Shown in pieces: positions 8,019 to 15,475 of a stretch of DNA of 64,000 bases. A program made the position numbers and the translations under genes. Origin of the DNA: Sphingomonas sp. Leaf67. Lineage in GTDB: Bacteria > Pseudomonadota > Alphaproteobacteria > Sphingomonadales > Sphingomonadaceae. Positions within the stretch are counted from its first letter, which is position 1. Each line of letters starts with the position of its first letter. Under the pieces are notes generated by a model. The model was given only the letters and a program-made list of their open reading frames with translations, searched no databases and was not told where the DNA came from. The DNA is taken from contig NZ_LMLP01000023.1 in the NCBI RefSeq assembly GCF_001421965.1, positions 173,460 through 237,459 of the forward strand. The letters are read 5' to 3'.

Positions 8019-8968
8019 GCGGGGGTGCCAACATCGGCGATCCGCATCGCAAGGACGTCGTCGCCGATTGCGAGATCGAACTGGATTTCAACGTCCGCCG
8101 GATCGAGGAGGTGACGCTGGACGGTCCGCCCGCGCTGATGACGCGCGACCTGATGAGCCCCTATGTCTGGCAGGAGGCGGACGGCCGGTTCGGCATGATG
8201 GTCCGCGCGGTGACGCGGCCGGGCGAGCCGATGACCGATACCGGCGTGATCTGGGCCGGATGGAGCGACGACGGGCGGCACTTCGCGATGCTGCCCGAAC
8301 CATCGATCGTGCCGGGGCCGGGCGAAGAGGATGCGGGCGGTGTCGAGGACCCGACGGTGGTGCGCCGCGACGACGGCTATGTCGTCTATTATTCGGGCGT
8401 GCTGGGCGATCACGCCCATGGCGAACTGTCCTATGCCACCGGTCCGTCGCTCGACCGGTTGACCAAGAGCGGCGTCGTGCTGGCGTCGTCCAAGTCGGAG
8501 GGCAATACCAAGGAAGCAACGATCGACCGCACTGCCGACGGGCGCTGGCGGCTGTTCTACGAATATGCCGCCGACGAAGCGTCGCGGATCGGCATGGCGA
8601 TCGGCGCGGACGTGGCGGGACCATGGGACGAACAGCCGACCCCGTTCATGCCGCGCACCGACAGCTGGGACGACTGGCATCTGTCCACGGGTCCGCTGTT
8701 GATCGACGATCCGGCGATGCCGGTGATGTTCTACAACGGGGCGACGCGCGATGCGCGCTGGCGGATCGGCTGGGTGGCGTTCGACGCCGAGTTTCGCGGC
8801 GTGGTGGCGCGGGGAATCGAGCCGCTGATCACCCCGCCACCGGTGGATGACCGGAGCGCGACGGACATCGCGTTCGCGGCGTCGGTGGTCGTCGTGGAAG
8901 GGGCGATCTGGCTGTATTATTCGCTGGAGGATCGGAAACTGGCGCGGGCGTTGATCCGGCGGAGTTGA
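8015..8968 (+). CDS. GH130-like beta-propeller glycosidase
   Basis: 317 aa with no signal peptide. The repeated blade-like segments (MSPYVWQEADGRFGMMVR, VEDPTVVRRDDGYVVYYSG, TIDRTADGRWRLFYEY, GPLLIDDPAMPVMFYNGATRDARWRIGWVAFD, AIWLYYSLEDRKLARALI) fit the five-bladed GH43/GH130/GH32 propeller. The GVEDPTVV strand corresponds to the GH130 catalytic EDPR region but lacks the Arg used to bind phosphate in the phosphorylases, so a hydrolase or another activity is more likely. It is cytoplasmic and translationally coupled to the SDR. Confidence 0.7.
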   Translation: MSGGANIGDPHRKDVVADCEIELDFNVRRIEEVTLDGPPALMTRDLMSPYVWQEADGRFGMMVRAVTRPGEPMTDTGVIWAGWSDDGRHFAMLPEPSIVPGPGEEDAGGVEDPTVVRRDDGYVVYYSGVLGDHAHGELSYATGPSLDRLTKSGVVLASSKSEGNTKEATIDRTADGRWRLFYEYAADEASRIGMAIGADVAGPWDEQPTPFMPRTDSWDDWHLSTGPLLIDDPAMPVMFYNGATRDARWRIGWVAFDAEFRGVVARGIEPLITPPPVDDRSATDIAFAASVVVVEGAIWLYYSLEDRKLARALIRRS

Positions 8969-9083
8969 GGGGGGGGCCCGAACCTGCGCCTCTATCCGAT
9001 CTCCCCTCATCCGCCATCCGGTGGCTGCGAGCTTGTCGAGTACCGAACCAGGACCGATCCATATTCAGCGATAGCAACGGAAT

Positions 9084-9234
9084 TTCGTCCTTGCCGCGCA
9101 GGCGGGAATCCATAGACGCCGACGGCCCGGCTGGATTCGCGACGCTGGCGTAGATGGGCTCCCGCCTGCGCGGGAGTGACGAACGGGGATCGAACGCTAT
9201 TCCTGCGCCCGGCGAACTGAAGGTTGATCCCGCC
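9084..9234. repeat. Composite palindromic repeat, inverted copy of 22551-22701
   Basis: About 150 nt containing two hairpins, CGCGCAGGCGGGAATCCA and CCCGCCTGCGCGGGAGTGAC, joined by a conserved linker that includes GGCTGGATTCGCGACGCTGG. The whole unit, including the tail CGAACGCTATTCCTGCGCCC, recurs in inverted orientation at 22551-22701 with only scattered differences. It is non-coding. The extended linker and tail make it a mobile-style composite rather than a single REP hairpin. Confidence 0.85.
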
Positions 9235-9512
9235 TGGAGAAGGGGGCAAGCGGCCGGGTGCCTGCGCTGCCCCTTGTCTCTGGACACGAGGCTTCCTGCG
9301 CTTGCCGCTAGAAGTCCAAGGGCCTGTGATAGCCGCAGGCTGAAGGCTTCTTCGTCAGTTGCCGACGTGCCCCAACCGGGCCCGACCTTCGCCGTGGTAC
9401 GGACCGACGATTTGGCAACAATCCCGGCTCGGCCAAGGGCCACGAAAGACCGTGAATCACGTTCGTCGGTTCCCGGCCCCGCTTTCCGGTTGCAAGCGAA
9501 AATTCGTTCACA

Positions 9513-9526
9513 TATGAAAACGGTTC
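9513..9526. promoter_or_regulatory. Candidate operator upstream of fucD (TATGAAAACGGTTC)
   Basis: A 14-nt sequence identical to 10936-10949 lies 70 nt upstream of the fucD ATG. Its TGAA-N5-TTC core (TTCA in the second copy) is partly dyad symmetric with a CG near the centre, as in many LacI-family sugar operators. Shared use by fucD and the efflux operon is inferred from the repeat alone. Confidence 0.4.
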
Positions 9527-9596
9527 GGCACCCATATCGCGGTGACCGGAACGGGGCGGATCGATCATCACCGGCGATGCCCCATGGGGGCTGCAC

Positions 9597-10877
9597 ATGA
9601 CGATCATCACCCGGCTATCGGTGCACGACATCCGGTTTCCGACCTCGGCGTTCCTTGACGGATCGGACGCGATGAACCCGGAGCCGGATTATTCGGCGGC
9701 CTATTGCATCCTCGAAACCGATACGCCGGGGCTGGAGGGGCATGGCCTGACCTTCACCATCGGGCGCGGCAACGACCTGTGCTGCGCGGCGATCCGGACG
9801 CTGGCCCCGCTGGTCGAGGGATTGTCGCTCGACGATATCCGCAGCGATGGCGCGGGCTTCTGGCGGCGGATGACCGGCGACAGCCAGCTGCGCTGGGTCG
9901 GCCCGGAAAAGGGGATCATCCACCTTGCGACCGGCGCGGTCGTCAATGCGGTGTGGGATCTGCTCGCAAAGGCGGCGGGCCTGCCGCTGTGGGACTATAT
10001 CGCCTCGATGTCGGCGGCCGAAATCGTCGGCCTGATCGACTTCCGCTACATGACCGACTGCATCACCCCCGACGAGGCCGTGGCACTGCTCGAGGAACGC
10101 GCGATCGGCAAGGCGGAGCGGCGGCAGACGCTGCTGGCGGAGGGCTATCCGGCCTATACGACCTCACCCGGCTGGCTCGGCTATTCGGACGAGAAGCTGG
10201 TCCGGCTGTGCCGCGAGGCGGTGGCCGACGGCTTCACCCATATCAAGCTGAAGGTAGGCGGCGATCCCGCGAACGATCGCCGTCGCGTGGCGCTGGCGCG
10301 GGACACGGTCGGGCCGGACATCGACCTGATGATCGACGCCAATCAGGTGTGGGAAGTGTCCGACGCCATCGCGCGCGTCAACGACCTCGCCTTCGCCAAA
10401 CTGCGCTTCATCGAGGAACCGACCTCGCCCGACGATGTCGAGGGGCATCGCGCGATCCGCGAGGGGGTGAAGCCGGTGCAGGTCGCCACCGGCGAGATGT
10501 GCCAGAACCGCATCGTCTTCAAACAGTTCATCATGCGCCACGCGCTCGACGTGGTGCAGATCGATGCCTGCCGGCTGGGCGGCGTGAACGAGGTGCTGGC
10601 GGTGCTGCTGATGGCCGCGAAATACGACCTTGCCGTCTGGCCGCACGCCGGCGGCGTCGGGCTGTGCGAATATGTCCAGCACCTGTCGATGATCGACTAT
10701 CTGTGCTTTTCGGGCGTGAAGCACGACCGCGCGGCCGAGTTCGTCGATCACCTGCACGAGCATTTCGTCGACCCGTGCGTCGTCGAGCGGGGTGCCTATC
10801 GCGCGCCGACCCGTCCGGGCTATTCGATCGAGATGAAACCCGAATCGCGCGACGCGCATCGCTGGAATCCCAGTTAG
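9597..10877 (+). CDS. fucD: L-fuconate dehydratase
   Basis: 426 aa enolase-superfamily protein of the FucD subgroup. The catalytic set is visible: K217/K219 in HIKLKVGG, metal ligands D247 (LMIDANQ), E273 (FIEEPT) and E300 (ATGE), and catalytic H350 (VWPHAGG). These sit one residue before the published Xanthomonas campestris FucD numbering (K220, D248, E274, E301, H351), which is strong support. It dehydrates L-fuconate to 2-keto-3-deoxy-L-fuconate in the non-phosphorylated fucose pathway. It is preceded by a 628-nt gap holding a putative operator. Other fucose genes besides the SDR are not seen. Confidence 0.93.
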   Translation: MTIITRLSVHDIRFPTSAFLDGSDAMNPEPDYSAAYCILETDTPGLEGHGLTFTIGRGNDLCCAAIRTLAPLVEGLSLDDIRSDGAGFWRRMTGDSQLRWVGPEKGIIHLATGAVVNAVWDLLAKAAGLPLWDYIASMSAAEIVGLIDFRYMTDCITPDEAVALLEERAIGKAERRQTLLAEGYPAYTTSPGWLGYSDEKLVRLCREAVADGFTHIKLKVGGDPANDRRRVALARDTVGPDIDLMIDANQVWEVSDAIARVNDLAFAKLRFIEEPTSPDDVEGHRAIREGVKPVQVATGEMCQNRIVFKQFIMRHALDVVQIDACRLGGVNEVLAVLLMAAKYDLAVWPHAGGVGLCEYVQHLSMIDYLCFSGVKHDRAAEFVDHLHEHFVDPCVVERGAYRAPTRPGYSIEMKPESRDAHRWNPS

Positions 10878-10935
10878 GCGACATTGCCGCGACAAATTGC
10901 GACAACTCGCGCATTGCGTCGCTCGACGTCAGGCG

Positions 10936-10949
10936 TATGAAAACGGTTC
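10936..10949. promoter_or_regulatory. Candidate operator upstream of the RND efflux operon (TATGAAAACGGTTC)
   Basis: Identical to 9513-9526. It overlaps the distal in-frame ATG at 10937 of the membrane-fusion gene, which argues that this ATG is not the real start. Confidence 0.4.
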
Positions 10950-11023
10950 ACGAAACTTTCGGGTGTCCGGCCGGTTATGCGGCCGGCGCATCCGCGCCGT
11001 ATTCCGTCGCAAAGGTTGCCGCC

Positions 11024-12241
11024 TTGATCCGATCCGCGTCGTCGCGCGTTCGCCCGTGCCTGTTGCTGCTGTCGTCCGTCCTGCTCCTGTCGAGTTGCGG
11101 CAGCGGTGGCGATGCGAAGGAAAAGGGCAAGAACGGTCGCGGCAATCAGGGACCGGCAGTGGTCGGCTTCGTCGTCGTCCAGCCGACCAGCGTCGCCCAG
11201 ACCGCCGACCTCGCCGCGCGCGTCGTCGCCTTCCAGCAATCCGAAGTCCGCCCGCAGGTCGCCGGACTCATCCGCCGCCGCTTCTTTACCGAAGGCGCGC
11301 TGGTCCGCGCCGGACAGACGCTCTACGAGATCGACCCCCGCCTGTACCGGGCGCAGACCAACGAAGCGGTCGCGAACCTGAACAGCGCGCAGGCCAATGC
11401 CGAGGCGACGCGCGTCCGCGCCGAACGCTACCGCCCCTTGGCCGAGATCGAGGCGGTCAGCCGTCAGGACTATACCGATGCCGCCGCCCAGGCGCGGCAG
11501 GCCGCCGCCGCCGTTGCGCAGAGCCGCGCGCAGCTGGAGACGGCGCGCGTGAACCTGTCGTTCACCACCGTACCCGCGCCGATCACCGGGCGGATCGGGC
11601 GCAGCTATTTCACCGAAGGCGCGCTGGTCACCAGCAACCAGACCGATCCGCTGGCGGTGATCCAGCGGCTCGACCCGATCTTCGTCGATATCCAGCAATC
11701 GAGCGCCGACCTGCTGGCGCTTCGCCGGCAGCTGGCGAGCGGCGGGGCGGTGCCGGCGTCGGCGGCGGTGCGCCTGACGCTGGAGGACGGCAGCGATTAC
11801 GGCCGGACCGGCAGCGTCCAGTTCGCCGAGGTGATGGTGAACGCGCAAACCGGCACGGTGACGCTGCGCGCCCGCTTCCCCAATCCGCAGGGCGTGTTGC
11901 TGCCCGGCATGTTCGTCCGCGCCAAATTCGCGCAGGCGATCGACACGCGGGCGATCCTCGTGCCGCAACAGGCGGTCAAGCGCGATCCCAAGGGGCTGGC
12001 GACGGTGTTCGTGGTCGGGCCGAACGACACCGCCGTGCAAAAGACGGTGCAGGCCGATCGCACCCAGGGCCAGTTCTGGGTCGTGACCGGCGGCCTGAAC
12101 CCCGGCGACAAGGTCATTACGCAGGGCACCGCGAACCTGCGCCCGAACGCGAAGATCAAGCCGATGCCGGCGAACGCGCCGCAGAACATCGCCCCCAAAC
12201 CGGCCGGCGATGGGGCTTCCGCGCCCGCAAAGGCGGGATAA
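11024..12241 (+). CDS. RND efflux membrane fusion (periplasmic adaptor) lipoprotein
   Basis: 405 aa from a TTG start at 11024 with AAAGG starting at 11011; from ATG 10937 it would be 434 aa. The TTG start gives a clean lipoprotein signal (IRSASSRVRPCLLLLSS then LLLSSC), whereas the longer form puts 29 odd residues in front and its ATG lies in a repeated operator-like sequence. The body is an AcrA/MexA type: the lipoyl half-motif QVAGLIRRRFFTEGALVRAGQTLYEID, a helical hairpin, the second lipoyl half FTTVPAPITGRIGRSYFTEGALV, then beta-barrel and membrane-proximal domains. It links the inner-membrane pump to the outer-membrane channel. First gene of the pump operon. Confidence 0.9.
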   Translation: MIRSASSRVRPCLLLLSSVLLLSSCGSGGDAKEKGKNGRGNQGPAVVGFVVVQPTSVAQTADLAARVVAFQQSEVRPQVAGLIRRRFFTEGALVRAGQTLYEIDPRLYRAQTNEAVANLNSAQANAEATRVRAERYRPLAEIEAVSRQDYTDAAAQARQAAAAVAQSRAQLETARVNLSFTTVPAPITGRIGRSYFTEGALVTSNQTDPLAVIQRLDPIFVDIQQSSADLLALRRQLASGGAVPASAAVRLTLEDGSDYGRTGSVQFAEVMVNAQTGTVTLRARFPNPQGVLLPGMFVRAKFAQAIDTRAILVPQQAVKRDPKGLATVFVVGPNDTAVQKTVQADRTQGQFWVVTGGLNPGDKVITQGTANLRPNAKIKPMPANAPQNIAPKPAGDGASAPAKAG

Positions 12242-12244
12242 GGC

Positions 12245-12283
12245 ATGTCCCGCATTTTCATCGCCCCGGCCGGGATCGCCTGA
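12245..12283 (+). CDS. Possible 12-codon leader ORF duplicating the pump gene start
   Basis: ATG TCC CGC ATT TTC ATC encodes MSRIFI, the same six residues as the start of the RND pump 42 nt further on. It then runs APAGIA and stops at TGA 12281-12283, three nt before the pump ATG. It starts three nt after the adaptor stop. It may be a chance remnant of a small duplication or a coupling leader; no function is claimed. Confidence 0.3.
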   Translation: MSRIFIAPAGIA

Positions 12284-12286
12284 CGC

Positions 12287-15200
12287 ATGTCCCGTATCTT
12301 CATAGATCGCCCGATCTTTGCATGGGTGATCGCGATCATCACCATGCTGGCGGGCCTCGGCGCAATCCTGTCGCTGCCGATCGCGCAATATCCCGATGTC
12401 GCGCCGCCACAGGTCAATATCCGCGCGACCTATCCCGGTGCGAATGCCGAGACGATCCAGAATTCGGTGACGCAGATCATCGAACAGCAGCTGACCGGCA
12501 TCGACGGCCTGCTCTATTTCAGCTCGCAAAGCTCGTCGCGCGGGCAGGTGACGATCAGCGCGACCTTCGACAAGGGCGTCGACCCCGACATCGCGCAGGT
12601 GCAGGTCCAGAATCAGGTGCAGCAGGCCCTGTCGCGCCTGCCGCAACAGGTTCAGCAACAGGGCATCCGCGTCACCAAATCGAACCCCGACTTCCTGATG
12701 ATCGTCGGCATCTTCGACGAAACCGACCAGCGCACCAATGGCGACGTGTCGGATTACATGGAGGCGAACCTCGTCGAGCCGCTGGCGCGGATCAACGGCG
12801 TCGGCGAAACCAACGTGTTCGGGTCGCAATATGCGATGCGCATCTGGCTCGATCCGGCGCGGCTCGCCTCCTTCTCGCTGATGCCCGGCGACGTCATCAC
12901 CGCGATCCAGAACCAGAATACCGAAGTCGCCGCCGGCGAGCTGGGCGGGCAGCCGTCCGGCCCCGAACAGCAGCTGAACGCGACCGTCACCGCGCAGTCG
13001 CGGCTGCAGACCCCGCCGCAGTTCAAGGCGATCATCCTGAAGACGCTGCCCGAAGGGTCGACCGTCCGGCTGTCCGATGTCGCGCGCATCGAGCTGGGGC
13101 AGGAAAATTATTCGGCGTTGAGCCGGGTCAACGCCCATCCGGGTGCTGGCCTCGCCATCAGCCTCGCGCCCGGTGCCGACGCGCTGGAAACCGCCGAGCT
13201 GGTGAAGGCGGAGGTCGAGCGGCAATCGGCCAAATTCCCCGCCGGCCTGACCTATGCCTATGCCAACGACACCACCGCCTTCATCAAGCTGTCGATCGAG
13301 GAAGTGGTCAAGACGCTGATCGAGGCGGTCATCCTCGTCGTCATCGTCATGTTCGTGTTCCTGCAAAGCTGGCGCGCGACGCTGATCCCGACGATCGCGG
13401 TGCCGGTGGTGCTGCTCGGCACGTTCGGCGTTTTCTATCTCTTCGGCTTCTCGATCAACACGTTGACGCTGTTCGGCCTCGTCCTTGCCATCGGCCTGTT
13501 GGTCGACGACGCGATCGTCGTCGTCGAGAATGTCGAACGGTTGATGGAGGAAAATCCCGACCTTTCGCCCCGCGACGCGACGATCCAGTCGATGGAGGAG
13601 ATTCAGGTCGCGCTGATCGCGATCGGCATCGTCCTGTCGGCGGTGTTCCTGCCGATGGCGTTCTTCGGCGGGTCGACCGGCGTCATCTATCGCCAGTTTT
13701 CGGTGACGATCGTCGCGGCGATGATCTTGTCGGTGCTGGTCGCCCTCATCCTCTCGCCCGCGCTCACCGCGACGCTGCTCAAGCAGAAGAAGCGCGGCGA
13801 GGACGGCAGCCTCGAAGGCGGCTGGCTGGAGCGTAAATTCCCGCGCGTCGCGCATGTCGGCGAACGGCTGCGCAATGGGTTCAACAGCCGGTTCGACCGG
13901 GGCGTCGCGAAATACGAACGCGGCGTCATCCATGTCATCGACCGCAAATGGCTGTATCTGCTGCTCTATGCTGCGGTGCTGGCGATCCTCGCGCTGCTGT
14001 TCGTCCGGCTGCCGACCAGCTTCCTGCCGACCGAAGATCAGGGCGCGGCGACGATTCGCTTCCAGCTGCCCGCCGGATCGACGCGCGGCCGCACCGAAGA
14101 GGTGCAGCGCGCGGTCGAAAAATATCTGATGACCTATGAAAAGGACAATGTCCGCACGCTGCTGACCGTCGCGGGTGGCGGCGGTGGCGGGGCTGCGGGG
14201 CAGAATACCGGACAGGGGTTCATCAACTTCACCGACTGGGCGGACCGTCCGGGCAAGGACAACGGCGCCGATGCGATCATCGACCGCGCCTCGTCCGCGT
14301 TCCGCAATTTCCGCGATGCGCAGGTCTTCGCGCTGCTGCCGCCTGCCGTGCGCGGGCTGGGGCAGGCGAACGGCTTCACCATGGAATTGCAGAACGCGAG
14401 CGGGATGAGCGCCGCCGACTTCGCCGCCGCGCGCGACAAGCTGCTCGCCGCCGCCAGCGCCGATCCGATGCTGACCGGCGTGCGCCTGTCCGAACTGCCC
14501 GATATCGCCACGCTGAACGTCGATCTCGATCAGCAGCGGCTGTCGACGCTGGGGCTGACGCAGGGCGACGTCAACAACACGCTGTCGACCGCATGGGGCG
14601 GTCGCTACGTCAACGACTTCATCGATCGCGGCCGGGTGAAGCGCGTGTTCGTGCAGGGGGACGCCCCCTATCGCAGCGAACCCGGCGACCTGTCGCAGTG
14701 GTTCGTGCGGGGCAGCAACGGGCAGATGGTGCCCTTCTCCTCCTTCTCGCGGACCGGCTGGACCGTCGCGCCGACCACGCTGTCGCGCTTTCAGGGCCTG
14801 CCCTCGTTCGAATTTCAGGGGCAGGCGGCGTCGGGCGTCAGCTCGGGCGAAGCGATGGACCGCATCGCCGAACTCGCCGGACAGATACCGGGCACCAGCG
14901 TCGCATGGGCCGGGCTGTCGTTTCAGGAACGGCTGTCGTCGGGACAGGCACCGATCCTCTACGGCCTGTCGATTCTCGTCGTGTTCCTGTGCCTTGCCGC
15001 GCTGTACGAAAGCTGGTCGATCCCGATCGCGGTGCTGCTGGTTATCCCGCTCGGCCTGATCGGCGCGATCGCGTTCGTGACGCTGCGTGGGCTGGAGAAC
15101 GACGTCTATCTCCAGATCGGATTGCTGACGACGATGGGCCTTGCCGCCAAGAACGCGATCCTGATGATCGAATTCGCCGAACAGGCGGAAAAGAAGGGCG

Positions 15201-15475
15201 CGCGGGTCATCGATGCCGCGCTGGAGGCGGCGCGCATCCGCCTGCGTCCGATCCTGATGACCTCGCTCGCCTTCATCTTCGGTGTGTTGCCGCTGGCCAT
15301 CTCGACCGGGGCGGGGGCGAACAGCCGCATCGCCATCGGCACGGCGGTGATCGGCGGCATGTTCACTGCGACGGTGCTGGCGATCTTCTACATCCCGCTG
15401 TTCTTCGTGCTGGTCCGGCGCGGGGTGCGCGACGGCCTCGCCAAGCTGCGCGGCCGCAAGGAGGTGCCGGCATGA
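12287..15475 (+). CDS. RND multidrug efflux pump, inner-membrane subunit (HAE1 family)
   Basis: 1062 aa, the AcrB/MexB/MexF size, with the usual layout: TM1 near residues 10-28, two large periplasmic loops and twelve TM helices. The proton relay aspartates fall at D407 and D408 (GLLVDDAIVVVENVER), exactly the AcrB numbering, and the conserved TM10 lysine is in GLAAKNAILMIEFAEQ. SRIFIDRPIFAWVIAI and QYPDVAPP at the N-terminus are hallmark HAE1 sequence. It pumps amphiphilic compounds from the periplasm and membrane using the proton gradient. It overlaps the next gene by 4 nt (ATGA). The real substrates are unknown; no local repressor gene accompanies the operon. Confidence 0.96.
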   Translation: MSRIFIDRPIFAWVIAIITMLAGLGAILSLPIAQYPDVAPPQVNIRATYPGANAETIQNSVTQIIEQQLTGIDGLLYFSSQSSSRGQVTISATFDKGVDPDIAQVQVQNQVQQALSRLPQQVQQQGIRVTKSNPDFLMIVGIFDETDQRTNGDVSDYMEANLVEPLARINGVGETNVFGSQYAMRIWLDPARLASFSLMPGDVITAIQNQNTEVAAGELGGQPSGPEQQLNATVTAQSRLQTPPQFKAIILKTLPEGSTVRLSDVARIELGQENYSALSRVNAHPGAGLAISLAPGADALETAELVKAEVERQSAKFPAGLTYAYANDTTAFIKLSIEEVVKTLIEAVILVVIVMFVFLQSWRATLIPTIAVPVVLLGTFGVFYLFGFSINTLTLFGLVLAIGLLVDDAIVVVENVERLMEENPDLSPRDATIQSMEEIQVALIAIGIVLSAVFLPMAFFGGSTGVIYRQFSVTIVAAMILSVLVALILSPALTATLLKQKKRGEDGSLEGGWLERKFPRVAHVGERLRNGFNSRFDRGVAKYERGVIHVIDRKWLYLLLYAAVLAILALLFVRLPTSFLPTEDQGAATIRFQLPAGSTRGRTEEVQRAVEKYLMTYEKDNVRTLLTVAGGGGGGAAGQNTGQGFINFTDWADRPGKDNGADAIIDRASSAFRNFRDAQVFALLPPAVRGLGQANGFTMELQNASGMSAADFAAARDKLLAAASADPMLTGVRLSELPDIATLNVDLDQQRLSTLGLTQGDVNNTLSTAWGGRYVNDFIDRGRVKRVFVQGDAPYRSEPGDLSQWFVRGSNGQMVPFSSFSRTGWTVAPTTLSRFQGLPSFEFQGQAASGVSSGEAMDRIAELAGQIPGTSVAWAGLSFQERLSSGQAPILYGLSILVVFLCLAALYESWSIPIAVLLVIPLGLIGAIAFVTLRGLENDVYLQIGLLTTMGLAAKNAILMIEFAEQAEKKGARVIDAALEAARIRLRPILMTSLAFIFGVLPLAISTGAGANSRIAIGTAVIGGMFTATVLAIFYIPLFFVLVRRGVRDGLAKLRGRKEVPA

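Larger units (their letters stand above)
8969..9596. other. 628-nt gene-free region with dispersed repeat and upstream region of fucD
   Basis: There is no convincing coding frame. It holds the composite palindromic repeat (9084-9234, entered separately), a GC-rich stretch, and near the end the sequence TATGAAAACGGTTC (9513-9526), which is repeated upstream of the efflux operon. The promoter for fucD is presumably in the last ~120 nt. Confidence 0.6.

Noticed and set aside
10937..10939. ATG as the start of the membrane fusion protein
   Set aside because: It lies inside a 14-mer shared with the fucD upstream region and adds 29 residues before a complete lipoprotein signal; TTG 11024 with AAAGG fits better. 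It is not fully excluded.
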